A stretch of 64,000 nucleotides of DNA, taken from positions 137,856,275-137,920,274 of the forward strand of contig JBOZIK010000001.1 in the NCBI GenBank assembly GCA_051453625.1, read 5' to 3'. The stretch is from Welwitschia mirabilis (Eukaryota > Gnetophyta > Gnetopsida > Welwitschiales). Below are positions 24,611 through 36,180 of the stretch, in pieces. The translations under genes and the position numbers were made by a program. The stretch's first letter is position 1. The number at the start of each line of letters is the position of its first letter. Under the pieces are notes generated by a model. It was not told the DNA's origin, did not search any database, and was given only the letters and a program-made list of their open reading frames with translations.

Positions 24611-27119
24611 TTCAAAACATAAAATTTTCTTCTTTAGCATGTACACGTAAATAATGCAAAAGAAAATTGTTTTGAGGGTATCAGTTAGAATAACAGCTTA
24701 TTATTTTTACTATATAACCTTTTCATTCCTTTCTACTTATTTTATAGTTCATCGACTCTTATTACTCATTGTAAAAAAAAAATTACATAAATAAGAAAAT
24801 AAACTTTTTTGTATAAATATCTTTAGAAAAAATTAAAAATTTCTAATGCTTCCAAAAATCAATCATTTTCTTTTATGCTTTATATTAATAAGTTAATCAG
24901 ACCGACTTAAGTAATTATCAACTTGACTAATGAATTTTATTTTATTTTCAAAAGATATTAGATCATTTATTCTAAATATAATATTAAATAAGAAGAAACA
25001 TCTTAGAAGTTAGACAAAGTGTGATAAAACACTTGAAGTCACATAAGCCTAAGTCCAAGACCTAGAAAAATGATGCATTTATAAATCATCTACCTAAAAT
25101 GCTATTTGTAATAATGATTTGTTCTTAGTAACTAATTATCTAATTACTTTAAATAACATTTAAAATTATTAAAAAGTTTGGTTCTTTTTACTTCTTATTC
25201 CTGCTACTGATGAAACAACTTAATCTTCCATCCTTAATTTTAAAATAATAATATATCATTCTTTGATCTAAATTTTTAACATCGTATTTGAGCTAAAGTT
25301 TTTAATCCTAAGAACTATAACTAAATTAAAGCTAACGGATTTATCATTAAAAATAACTGGTAGCAAAAGAGAAGTTTGTTAATGAAACTTTAAAAGTTGC
25401 AACAAGTAGTTGTGAATATTAACAAACTAAAATAAATTCATTTGTTTTGTTAACTAACAATAGTAACTAGATTTACTTACGATGGAAGTCATGATTTGAA
25501 CCAACATCATAATAATTCATCTAAATTAATAAATCATAAGAAGGAGAAAATCTCACCTAATGTTAGGACATTAAAGTTGTAGAAGTTGGAGTAGCTAATT
25601 CCAAGAGTAGTTAGTTCTTACAATGTTTTTTAATTCATGTTTTACTAGCAATAGGAAGATCATCACATTAAAGATTAGTGTTCTTCATGTTTCAGTAGCA
25701 ACAAGAAGATAGCCGCATTAAATATTAGTAACCTACAATCCCTATTGACAAAATTGAAGGAATAAACTAGGAGCATTAAGACAAATATCAATAGGACCAA
25801 TAAGAATCCATTTAGATATGAAACATCAAAATCTTATAAATCATTAAAAAAAAGAATAAATTCCATCTAGTAGATGAAGGATTATGATCTAATATCATGA
25901 ATCTATGAACCACTTAACCTAATATTTACATGATATATGAAGCTAGCATATTAAAAAAGTTCTATAAACATATTCCAAAACACCTATTTAGGAAGCTAAA
26001 AAAATGGGAAGTCAATAGCATAACTAACATGATTTGTTTCCCTTCAAAGAAGAAAAAGTTTACAAACCACTAAAGTATTATGTTTAAAGGCCAAAATCGA
26101 CTAAGAAGTTATGTTTTCATCAATGATGAAACATAAAGGCCTGCTTTCCTTTTTTTTTTACTTTTCAAAAAATTATTAAAAAAATAGTGCTAATGTCATT
26201 TTAATTGTTATTTATTTAATACATACTACAAATGTGTACTAATGATGTAGAATTTTCAAAATCAATTTCACATACCTTTTTCAAATTTAATAATAAATAT
26301 TTTATCAAATTGAACAAAGGAAGACTAAATAAAATTTTTAAATTTTATTTGAAATCCATAGTAAAATCCACATAACAAATCTATGAAAGGGTCAAAGATA
26401 ATACTTATTTTACTTTTTTCTCACTAGATAAGTAAGCTTTATGCCTTTGAAGTGTTATGCTCCTACATTTTCATACATCCTTTAAGTAAGTTCATGAATG
26501 CTATTATTTGTATATTTTTCTTATATCAATGGTGTTTTTCATTTTACTATTCTTTTCATTCTCTTTTCTTAGTCATTTTATGTGTTATTATGTTATTAAA
26601 ACTATAAGAGTCTTAGCTAACATAGATAATTTAGGATAATAAAACTTAAAGTATTTTAAGGATGTTAAAATTTATAATAACATATTATAAATGAAATCAA
26701 TATACCTCTCAATTTTAGATTTATCAAGCATGCTATACTAAATCAACATAATATATTAGCCTCACTAGATAACATTTATAAAGTTAAAGAAATAGGTTAG
26801 AATTAGTTTTGATAAATGCCAATGCTAGACAAACTCAAAAAAAATGCATTGCCTTTTTGGATAAGTAGCTATGAAAATTAATCCATCATTGTATAAAAAG
26901 GTTCAAGTTTTAAAAGATACAAATTAACTCTAGAGCTATTTTGTCTTGCTCTTAGTAGTTTTGATAAAATTACTAACTAATTTTGAGCTTGATGAAGAAA
27001 AAATAAATTTTCTTTATAAGATAAATATGTATGATACTTGTTTTTTAACATTTTTAATAAATTGATATACTATTTTTTTCAGTTTGAAACAATAACAATT
27101 GAAATGTATATTAGTATTT
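24611..27119. other. A+T-rich spacer without recognisable genes
   Basis: No open frame with family resemblance. Contains a two-copy tandem repeat near 25630-25730 and otherwise irregular A/T-rich sequence, probably the eroded target of the LINE insertions. Confidence 0.65.
25630..25732 (+). repeat. two-copy tandem repeat, about 50-bp unit
   Basis: TTCATGTTTTACTAGCAATA followed by GGAAGATCATCACATTAAAG is repeated as TTCATGTTTCAGTAGCAACA followed by AGAAGATAGCCGCATTAAAT directly downstream. No function inferred. Confidence 0.7.
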
Positions 27120-27370
27120 ATAGTGAAAGAGAAACTACCACCCCCTAGAATAGGACTCCAAAAAGGGGCTATATCATATTAGGGCCAGGATGCTTGGCTT
27201 ATAGGTGACGCTAAATATAATCAAAAAGAGATTAACTATAAAATTGGGGCGATTGTGCCTTGTTTTACTCTGGATACTATTAAATAAAAGAAAGAGAGAT
27301 TGTTTAACTAAACTTATGACTATGAAAGATAGTATTCCCTGTAGTTTAGGAATAAATCACTATGATGATG

Positions 27371-27589
27371 TTAGATTAAGAACCTGTGTAGCTCATCTAC
27401 TAGAACCTCAAAGGCCCGATTCACTTTCTTAAATTCCCCCACTCCTACTTTATTCTTGTCTGGATGAAGCCTTAAAGCCTTCTTTTGGTAGCTTGTTTTA
27501 ATCATGTTCAAGGTTGCTCTGTGAGTGATTCTACGAATAAAAAAAAAACATTTTTTCATACCTTCAATTATGGCATACATGACCTCCAT
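27371..27589 (-). pseudogene. J-domain at C-terminus of LINE ORF2, copy 3 (72-codon open segment)
   Basis: The open segment contains FFFIRRITHRATLNMIKTSY, then QKKALRLHPDKN and EFKKVNRAFEVLVDE. J-domain hallmarks are present: helix II (IKxSYxKKALRL), the invariant HPD tripeptide followed by KN, and helix III/IV (EFKKVNxAFEVLxDE). It has no stop over its full length. It aligns without gaps with copy 1 from EVM to the terminal DE, and similarity continues beyond DE. The frame also runs upstream through stretches such as HALKEHFTEE and NTNKEVEPQNQTNINFE, linking it to the zinc region with only TAG stops. Function as an Hsp70 co-chaperone is inference. A stand-alone host DnaJ pseudogene is less likely, because the same arrangement occurs in copy 1. 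Confidence 0.82.
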
Positions 27590-28059
27590 TTTGGCTTATT
27601 CCATGCCAATGTCCTTGTAGTTGGCTTGATAATCTTATTCAAAATTGATGTTTGTTTGATTTTGGGGCTCTACCTCCTTGTTTGTGTTTACTATTTTTTA
27701 TTCCTCGGTAAAATGCTCCTTCAGGGCATGCTTGGTCGGGTACTGTTCCTTCTCCTATTTTGAGGGTTTGTGCTCTTTTGTGAAAGGCAAAATTATCTCT
27801 GGCTATATGTGCACTTTCTTTGTTAGGGATTGGGTCATCTCCCTCGACCTCTGATTTGCACTGAGCTCATTCCCCTGCTTTCCTTGCTAAATTCTAATTT
27901 TATTTATTCCTTTTTTCTCTTTTACATTATGTTATTGAACTTCTTCCACTACCCTACATCTCAAAGGAGGAGAGGGATCCATCCTCCTCACTAGACTATC
28001 TCTCGCTACTGTCTAAATGGCCATGATAATCTCAAAATGTTAAGTGGTGTCTTTTCTTC

Positions 28060-28830
28060 TTAGAACTTAAAGAAAGAAATGTCGCAAGTTGATATGATGT
28101 CTTAGGTTTAGGGCTTTAAGAAATATGAAACGCAAACTAGATAATTTCAACCAACAACTGAATTAGACATAATACCTATCTACCATTTCGGCTCCGATGG
28201 CCCAAGGAGATGAGAACACTTTCCTACTATTATGCCTATTAGCAAGCTTAGGGATGCTGACTAGAAAGAAGTGGTAGGCCTTCCTCTGTCCTCTGCATTT
28301 GAGGGGAATCTTCTCCCCTTTTGTTGGACTTTGAGATATTGAGCTAGCGCTTCTTTAGTTACCCCAATTGCCATTCTTTTGAATATGGTCTTTTTTCCTT
28401 TTCATTGCCTAAAGAAATGGGTAATATAATTATCCAGTTCCCTCTTCAAGTTGTGTAGCAAGGCCTCTCAACCTATTACTTATACCTTACTCTAAACCTC
28501 TGAACAACCTTTGAATAGACTTGGGCTCATTGGTTCATATGTCAGTGTAGCCTCTATTGTAGCCTAAATTTTCAAGTGATACCATTAAATTCTCTTAGTT
28601 TCTTTAATAGGAAGGTAAGGAAAAGCACTATTAAAAATGATGTCATCTATCGTATGCTAAATCTGCCACATTATTAGCCAAATTCCTTTCATCTACCATT
28701 GTATGGATTTATGCCTTGCTACATGATAACTTATCCTTAACCCTCATAAAATTGTACTTTATTTGCATTTATGGAATAGGTGGTAATTGTCCTCCTGATG
28801 TGATTGGCAAATTGGGCATATAAATAAGAC
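28060..28830 (-). pseudogene. LINE ORF2 zf-RVT zinc region and following segment, copy 3 (broken)
   Basis: The minus strand reads KMNFLKCLKDHNRILTKD, then LIKQGMQVLFICPICQS and EDNYHLFHKC. This is the reverse-transcriptase-associated zinc-binding domain, with C-x2-C and H-x3-H-x2-C residues all present. The following LLHNLKRELDNYITHFF aligns with FLYKLKRDLGDDITSLL of copy 1. Isolated TAG and TGA stops only. The domain follows RT in plant L1 ORF2 proteins and is thought to bind nucleic acid. Confidence 0.8.
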
Positions 28831-29480
28831 TTGCATGCCTTGTTTGATGAGTTAATCCTTAGTTAAAATCCTATTATGGTCTTTAAGGCATTTCAAAAAA
28901 TTCATTTTGTTAGGGATTTGCCCCTGTCAAAATCTTTTTCCTTCTTCATCTTTGCCATATGTTTTAACTAAGATGGATTTTGTTATATCCTCATTAGCTG
29001 CACCTTATTCATTCAAGTCTCTTCTAGCTTTTGATAAATGTTTTTGAAGATAAGAGTCCCATCTAGTCATTGCCTATGAGGGGTATTTGTAGTTGATAAG
29101 ATCGTTCCATGGTTGTCCATAAACTAGTAGTCTCTTAATTATTTTATGTGCTCTTGTGAGTAAGCAATCCTTAGGCTTATGTATCCCCCATCCCCTAAAT
29201 TCAATTAATATACTATTAATCTATAGGAATCATCATTGTTTTATATATTTCTCTGTTTTACAAAGAGTTAATGGAACTACTTCTAACATGGATCATGTCT
29301 TATGTAAATATCAATTTGTGATCATGGAAAAAATTTACTTGGTGCATCATGCCTTTACAAAGGAGAAGTTCATTTTACTTGCTTCATTTAAACATAAGGA
29401 TTCTTCACACACAACTAGAACCCTTAAAAACTAAATAGTCTACATTAAGAAGACACCAGTTTATCATATCATTATGCTAT

Positions 29481-31149
29481 AATACATTATGATTTTCTTA
29501 GGGCGAATGGCTTTTGAGGAAATGTATTAAACATACTAATTATAAACTAGACTTCCAATTTTTCTTATATAAAGGAATCTAGATTTAAGTATTACTTCAA
29601 ATAAGTATGATGGAGTAAATTTTTACTTCATTAAAAAGTTTGCCTAAATTCTTATTAGAATAATATACGTCATCAACAAAGATAGTAAAGAAAAGGATTA
29701 AGAAGAATACAAAACAACATACATCATCCCCATAATTCTAATGTATTATTTCGCCTTAAGATACTTTGGTACTAATTGTTGAAGTATCAAAATTGCCTCC
29801 ATAACACAAAGAGTTTAATTTTTTAAGGAAACTCACTAGAATAGTTACTAGTTAGCCATAGCTAAAGTTAAATTCCCAACAAAGCATGAAGCATAAATGC
29901 TAATGAAATAGTATAACACACAAGCAAAAATCTTGATCACTTCCATAGATGATTTAGCTTATGTTTTTATAATTAGATTAAACAAGTCAAATTTATGCAA
30001 AAACTTGAAATAAATGCAAATATTTTTAGAATACATAAAACATAACTATTATACATGTAACTATTTTGTAAATTTTATTGTTCATTTAATTTGAAGAGAT
30101 ATTATTAGAATTTAATATTAAATTCAGAGACAATAGAGCATTTGATTAATCATGGAGATAATGAAGCACTAAAAGAGTTAGTGCATTCTTAAATCTAAGA
30201 TCTTAAAAAAGATAAAAATTGCAAATAATAATAAAATTTTTGAGATGTTAATAAATAAAGAAGTTTAAAAAGTTTTGTACTATGCTTATGAACTAAAGAT
30301 AATTAAAATAAAAGACGTAGCAGACATAGAACTATAGGAAGTAATTACAACCATCTTACAATAGTAAGTGGAGAACTCTAAGAAGAAATAGATAAGGTAA
30401 AAAAGAAGAAGAAAAAGTTTTAGAGGAAACTATTTTAGCCTTTTGAAATTTTAGAATGGATATACGTAGTATCAAGAAGAGCTTTAGAAGGCAAAGACTC
30501 TTAATGAACCAATTCAATAGTGGCTAAATGAAATATAGTTGCAGCTTAATCAGCTCAAAGGATAGAAGATCAAATTTAAGGAAAAATGAATAAAAACTAA
30601 ACACCCTTGATGAACAATGAAACATTATCAATGAACTTTATTCTTAACTTAAGAAGATTTGTCAAAAGTTAAGCATTTTACCAAGACTAATCACACTTTC
30701 TAAGCTGAAGTAATCTTTACAACTAGAAGAAGGTTTTAGAGAAGCTATCGACCCATCCAGAAGAGAAGTAAAACAACCTATTAAGAAAGATTCCAAACCA
30801 AAGGTAAAGAAATCTTTTGAGTCTTGTATGTACTTTTACTATACTATAATACTTGTCATACTTTTGCCTTATTTACATGCCTTATAGATACCATCTTTTA
30901 TCAAATTAATGAAAGATGAGAATTGTGTAAAAGTATTTGTATTTATATTGTTTTATAACATCACCTAGAGATGAATGTTCCCTTAACATGAACAAACACT
31001 TAAATAAAAAATTATCCTCCTAAAGAAAATAATACTGATTGCCAAAGAAATCATTTATAAATAAAACAAATTTAAGGCTAAAGTATTAAAGTAGAATAAG
31101 GTAATAACATAGCTAGTCTTCAAAACAATACCTTAATGAAATAAGGTAC
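29481..31149. other. A+T-rich spacer without recognisable genes
   Basis: No coding resemblance I can defend. Short open runs only. Confidence 0.6.
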
Positions 31150-34100
31150 TTTCAAATTAAAATGATTAAGTTCTTTAATGTTACTATCCTAGTAATTTCT
31201 AAAAACAAAAAACCAAAAGATAAAATGATTTTTAAAGATGACAAACAAGTTAAAAAGATGAAGATAAAACAAATCTAGATGAATCAAAAAATCAAAATAA
31301 ATGGAAGTATAAAACTAAGTTAAAATTGAAGTAAAATGTTAAAAATATAGCCAAACTAACTTAGGTAATTATTAACTTAATTTGGAATTATGCTTATTAT
31401 CCTGTAAAATAACTTACTAAAGTTGGTAATCATGAATATTAATATATTTCTTCTACTATTAACTCTTTATCTTATCAAATTGAGTGAGGTCAATTGAATT
31501 TTCAAACTCAAGCATTATTAACTAATGTTAAAATGTATTTGCAAGCATATAATGTTTACTTTACCTTTAATGCTTTGATCAAAAATGAATTAACTTGGTT
31601 ACACATTTAAGATGATAATTACAAATAGATTTTTAAATCTTTAAATTAAGATATCTATGAAGATCATGGTTTTGCTTGGTTGATTAATAATAATAGGTCT
31701 TTGATCTCTAAGGTAGATGGTACTTTAAATTTCATTATAAATTGTATTGTAGCTATCTTTAAAAATATGTTATTGATCCTAACTTATTTCATCAAAACAT
31801 AACATTCCTAGTAGAATAACTCTATCTTAAAATTCTCTTTCAAAAAAGAATATCACTTTTACAAAATTGAAATAAGCCTGTTTTAGTTTAGCTACTCGAA
31901 CTGCTTGGAAAGCTCTAGGTTTTAATGGTTTTTTAGCTAAATTTTATAAAAACCATTGGAATATAATAGGACAAGACTACTATAATGCCATTTAAAAAGC
32001 CATTTACAAAGGCTCTTTAGGCTTTCATTTTAATTAAGGAGTCATTCAACTTCTTCCTAATTTAGAGATATTCATTTTATTACTAATTAATTTTTAATCA
32101 TCTTACTTAATATTTCATAGCAAAATTTAGTCAAATGCCTAGCGTTTAGATCAAAATTAGCTTTACTTGAAATTATTTTTAATGAATAATTGACTTTTAT
32201 CAAAGCTAGGTACATATTTAATACTATTATGACTACACAAGAGGGGATGCAATGGACAAAGATTTTGGTTAAGATGTGGCCTTTATCAAATTTCTTTATT
32301 AAAAGGTGTATGATAAAATTTAACGAGATTTTATTTTATAATGTAGAAAAAGGTTATGATTTGGCTAAAACTTTCTCCATTTGTTACTTATTTATTCAAA
32401 AATGCTATTACATGTCTTACTATTAAACATAGTATTTCAAAGACTTTTCATATTTAACAATAAATTCAATAAGAATGTCCATTAGCTCCTTATCTATTTA
32501 TTTAAGTACCTTATTTTTTATGTCATCTAATTCATCCAAATAAATAATTAAGCCTAATTTAAGGTATTTAAATTCATAACGATCCAATGTAGCTTATTAT
32601 TATGAATTCTATAACTGATTTTTCTTTATTATTAAAAATGATGACAATGATCTAGCATCTTCTTTATCAAATAGACAAATATTTTGTGCTCTTTAAGATC
32701 TAAAAAATTAGAAGAAACCTTTTCTTTTTGCTTTAGCTAGCAACTCTTAATGCCTTTCTATTCAATCTTGGTCATGTATTCAACATAAAGAGATTTTAAA
32801 GTTTTGGGAATTTCTTTTGCCTTAGTTAGATCTTCACATGATATTTAGAAATGGAGTTTAGATAAAATTCAAAAAAAGAAAGATAAAAAGCTTTCAATTG
32901 TAGGCAAAGTCATTATACAAAACCTTTATTGCTTAGTTTTTAGCTTTTTGGAAATGTATTAGCTAATGAATTAATTGGAATCAGTCCTTCAAGAGAATGA
33001 AAAGGATGTTGACATAGAGGATTTTCATCTCAATAAGATTAGAAGTTATATGTGATTAACATCTAACAACAAAAGATGTATTTTCATAGTAACTTAAAAT
33101 AGTTGTTATCTTTCAAAAAAGATGGATGGACCATGTTTTATAGATTGGTTTAACCGTGCTCTGGGTTTTTGTAATAAATAAATTTAATAAGAAGTTAATA
33201 AACATAATGCTATTGCTTTTTTACTTTTAAATATATTAGCGAATTCCCTTTTCCTAAGAATCAGTCTATCTAAAACATTATTGATCCTATGAATTGGATA
33301 GTCTTCTTGTATAAAGTTAAATAGGAGTTACTTATGTTTTCCAAAGTATATGAAATACATGGACATCCATGCACTGTCCTATAAGATTGTAAGATATGCA
33401 ACTTCATCCATCAATGCTTTAAGAATTAAATCTAAGATGACTTCATTTTTCTAATGGTCTATCAGCATGTCATTTTCATAAGTTAGCCTGAAAGTATTTC
33501 AAAAAGGCATTGTTTCTTTAAGCTGTATTCCTTTGCAAGGGCATTGGATCAATGGATAGACTTTCAAATGTTATATTTAAATGAATTTTTTAGAACATAA
33601 TTTCCATTTGGTTAATAATGGTAACTCCGCATGGGTTTCTCTTAAGTGGATAGATGGATCATATTTGTTACCTATTAAAGTTTAAAAAGTCTACAACGTT
33701 CTCTAATTTACTCACCCTTCTTACTCCTTGATCTAGCCATTAAGAGAATGTGAATTATCCAAAACATATTTGAAAACGTCATTTTTATTTAATTTGGAAA
33801 TTGCAAGCTCTTTCTAACATGAAGCATTTTCTTTGGTATCTTTTATATTATGGGCTTCCTTTAAGACTTTATTTGGTTCATCTAGAATTTCTTTAGCAAT
33901 TTGCCTCTCTTGTGGCTTAGATGAAAGTCTTTTTCCATATTTTTTATGGATGTAGACATGCATCTTTGGTTTGATTGTGGGTGTCTAAAGCTCTACAAGG
34001 TTATTAGCTGCATTGGAAAGAGATTTTCTTTAGTGACGTCCTTAATCTACCTCCTCCTTAGCTTTTTCTTTGGAAATGCATGATAAACTTTTCCAAAAAA

Positions 34101-34480
34101 AAAGTAGCTATATAGATTTATTATTATTATTATTAGCTTTCTTATGGTAAGGTCATATTCTTCGTCATGTTATTTTTCAAATTAGATTGTTAACCAAGAA
34201 GGTCCATTTAGAGGTCAATTATCTCCTATAACTTTTGGTGCATTGGGTGAATGACCCTTTAGTTTCTGTTACGTGTCTACCTGTTCATCCACACTCCAAT
34301 GCGAACAACCAACAATAATTTTGAATATCGATTCATTTTGACTAGGGGTTGTTTCCATGTTTTGGCTTGGAAGCCTTTTTAGGTTTTGATCCTAACTCTT
34401 TCTTTCTAACCTATAGATATCGTTTATGTCATAGATGCATTTAACTTTGTTAATAGTAATATGAAAACTCTTTATTTAAG
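31150..34480 (+). mobile_element. decayed L1-type LINE, plus strand
   Basis: Linker text ELTWLHI*DDNYK at about 31590-31620 is followed by DHGFAWLINNNRSLISKVDG (31660-31720), the normal bridge to RT. RT motifs are GFNGFLAKFYKNHWNIIGQD (31915-31975, family form GPDGF...FYK.FW), VIQLLPN (about 32040), SKLALLEIIF and FIKARYIFNTIM (32150-32230) and ECPLAPYLFI (about 32475-32505). A zinc-region remnant, IWKLQALSNMKHFLWYLLYY, with a later FFHIFYGCRHA, lies at 33790-33975. The 3' end is near 34480, just before the CpG-rich gene promoter. It belongs to a different lineage from family J and no J-domain is seen. Confidence 0.78.
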
Positions 34481-34755
34481 GATAAAATGTGTAAACTATG
34501 CTTCTACGCTTTCAAAATCAATCGATTAGTCCCTTAGGTGCAGTCCACACTCGTGTTTCCCCGTTAACTTCTCCGAACAAAGTAAAAGGAAAATCAGACT
34601 CATTAAGTAAATAGTTTATAAGTTAAAAAGTTTTTCAAAATTAACCTGAAAGCAACAAATGGAAAAAAATCAGAAGTAACAAAGCAACGTTTCACCGAAA
34701 CCATAAAGACAGATCCGGTCATGCTGAACGTGGGTGGCTTAAGCAGTAACTGCGC

Positions 34756-34761
34756 CACGTG
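34756..34761 (+). promoter_or_regulatory. G-box CACGTG
   Basis: Sits in GCGCCACGTGTAAC. G-boxes are bound by plant bZIP and bHLH factors. Location in the CpG-rich block supports function. Confidence 0.6.
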
Positions 34762-34817
34762 TAACTGAGTTTACACGCGCGTCCAAAACTCAAATGTTCC
34801 AAGACGCCCCCAATATT

Positions 34818-34837
34818 TTTGACCAGAAAAGGTCAAA
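34818..34837 (+). promoter_or_regulatory. inverted W-box pair
   Basis: TTTGACCAGAAAAGGTCAAA is a perfect 7-bp inverted repeat with a 6-bp spacer. Each arm holds TTGACC, the W-box core bound by WRKY factors. Another TCAAAAC segment lies just downstream. Confidence 0.55.
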
Positions 34838-35098
34838 AGTAAAACTCAGTCAAAACCAGCTGATTCCAATTACCCGATATCCTTTTCATCAAGCAAATCG
34901 TGGGTTATCCAAAATGAAGAATATCAAATACACATACATCTTTTTGCTCTTAAATTCCCAAACAAGATTCGCACAGATAGTCACAGGAGGCAGGCACTAA
35001 ACTGGGAGACGCATAGTTGGATGACAGATAAATAATAACGGACAGCTTTTGTTGGTTTGTTTTCAACTCCGCCCTTTTTCTAGATCTTGAGGCGCACC

Positions 35099-35116
35099 AT
35101 GAGTTGTAAACCCTAG
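35099..35116 (+). CDS. mini upstream ORF (5 codons), overlapping a telo-box
   Basis: ATG AGT TGT AAA CCC TAG encodes MSCKP. Its last nine bases are AAACCCTAG, the plant telo-box found in leaders of growth-related and translation genes. The uORF ends 93 bp before the ATG at 35210. Whether it is translated is unknown. Confidence 0.4.
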   Translation: MSCKP

Positions 35117-35209
35117 TTCTGATCGTGCGCCTTCTTCATCAAGATTGTGTTTATTTATCTGCGCAAGAGTTGCGAAGATTTTTTGCAGGTCCGGTCTTAT
35201 TTCGACACC

Positions 35210-35292
35210 ATGTTCAGTTCTTCTTCTCCCGATTCGACTAATAACAAGTCGCAGTTGCATTCTTTTGGTCCAACAAGCGGGGGCGACATGAG
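35210..35292 (+). CDS. candidate first coding exon of unidentified host gene
   Basis: The first ATG after the uORF, in context ACACCATGTTC, starts MFSSSSPDSTNNKSQLHSFG and continues PTSGGDM to a donor-like ATGAG/GTTTGT at 35293. The frame stays open to 35401 if unspliced. Ser-rich N-termini like this are uninformative, and I do not recognise the protein. Base composition and retained CpG contrast sharply with the decayed repeats around it, supporting a functional locus. Splicing to the exon-like segment at 35785 would give an early stop, so either the donor, the acceptor or the start is different. Confidence 0.45.
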
Positions 35293-35784
35293 GTTTGTCG
35301 AAGTATTTTCAGCGCGGAAATCAGATTTGCGTTTTTCTTTTATCCATAGCCTTTTATTAATAGCGATAACGTATTGTAGGCTTGAATTTTTTTCTCCGTA
35401 GTGTTACAAAGGATCGTTTCCATGGAAATATTCAAATCATTGAGTCATGATCTAGAATCGAAATCAATAAGCCGGCACAGACGGATTAACGACGCAGAAT
35501 ATAAAGAAGAAAACGGAAACACTATTGAAATTTAAAACTTTTAAAAATGACGAAAAGGAAATGCGGCTTAAAAATTCTAACTTTATAATTTCGATTTGCA
35601 GTAAGCGGGCTGTTAATTTTCAGGGATTTAAGTTCGTGGGATAGTCGGTGATAGTATCGATTATTACACAATTCGACAGTATCAGAGTTATTGCTAGCTA
35701 ATATTTACACATTATGTTGTCGCAGACCTTTTCGTGCAATTTATTGAATCTGTGAACTCAACTGCTTATTTTCCACTGTATCAG

Positions 35785-35839
35785 ACGACTTTGAGAAACA
35801 CTTCAGGAACGAAGTCGCACAGCAACTGTCCGAAGAGCA
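35785..35839 (+). CDS. candidate internal exon ending at a U12-type donor
   Basis: An acceptor-like tract TTATTTTCCACTGTATCAG ends at 35784. The next bases read DFEKHFRNEVAQQLSEEQ in one frame, and the segment ends at ATATCCTTT (35840), the consensus 5' splice site of minor-spliceosome AT-AC introns. The peptide is charged and coding-like but not recognised. The frame requires one leftover base from the previous exon, which the best exon-1 donor (two leftover bases) does not supply. Confidence 0.4.
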
Positions 35840-35848
35840 ATATCCTTT
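35840..35848 (+). other. U12-type (AT-AC) 5' splice site candidate
   Basis: ATATCCTTT matches the highly conserved minor-intron donor exactly. A branch site like TTCCTTAAC followed closely by AC could not be assigned; gaps at 36973 and 37316 lie in the likely intron. Confidence 0.45.
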
Positions 35849-36180
35849 AATTTTACTTTTGATCATAGAAACAGTTCATAGTTTGACATTTTCTTTAATG
35901 CTTCTAAACCAACAGAAATGTCTTATTCTCTTCAAAATGACTCATGTTTGCTATTTTTCTACTTTGTTGTCTTCTTTGGCAGATATTTTGATAGTATAAG
36001 AGTTTTTAAAATGCAGAAACTTGGATATTAGTTTCTAAACGGCTTGAAGGAATGCATTTTCAATGAACATTATGGAGAGAGTTAGAGAACCTCCATACGA
36101 GAAATAAAATACATATTTGTTTTTAATATTTTAATTTCCATGTTTAAAATATAGTTTTGCTTACTTTGAAGTTTGTTAAG

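Larger units (their letters stand above)
27120..29480 (-). mobile_element. LINE family J, copy 3 (5'-truncated)
   Basis: Minus-strand LINE 3' half, as produced by incomplete target-primed reverse transcription. It begins near 29480 in the post-RT region (GMMHQVNFFHDHKLIF, aligned with copy 1 near 18350). It continues through RGWGI (about 29170), the zinc region CPICQSHQEDNYHLFHKC (about 28817-28760) and a 440-residue C-terminal extension, to the J-domain (27586-27371). The HPDK codons lie about 1.34 kb from the CPIC codons; the equivalent distance in copy 1 is about 1.40 kb. Confidence 0.84.
34490..35098 (+). promoter_or_regulatory. CpG-rich promoter region of a host gene
   Basis: CpG dinucleotides, nearly absent to the left, become frequent here (for example TACACGCGCGTCC at about 34772). 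The block holds a G-box, an inverted pair of W-boxes and a weak TATA-like AGATAAATAATA near 35026-35037. A telo-box sits downstream in the presumed leader. This combination is typical of an active, unmethylated plant promoter. The transcription start is not defined. Confidence 0.65.

Noticed and set aside
27371-27589. Host DnaJ gene or DnaJ pseudogene unrelated to the LINE
   Set aside because: The same domain occurs at the same place in LINE copy 1, and the frame continues upstream into the LINE C-terminal extension.
35063-35260. Minus-strand ORF in the promoter/leader of the host gene
   Set aside because: No similarity, and it overlaps the telo-box, uORF and first exon on the other strand.
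35210-35839. Simple splice of 35292 to 35785 as exon 1 to exon 2
   Set aside because: Joining AG to ACGACTTTGA gives a stop at the third codon, so this exact model cannot be right.
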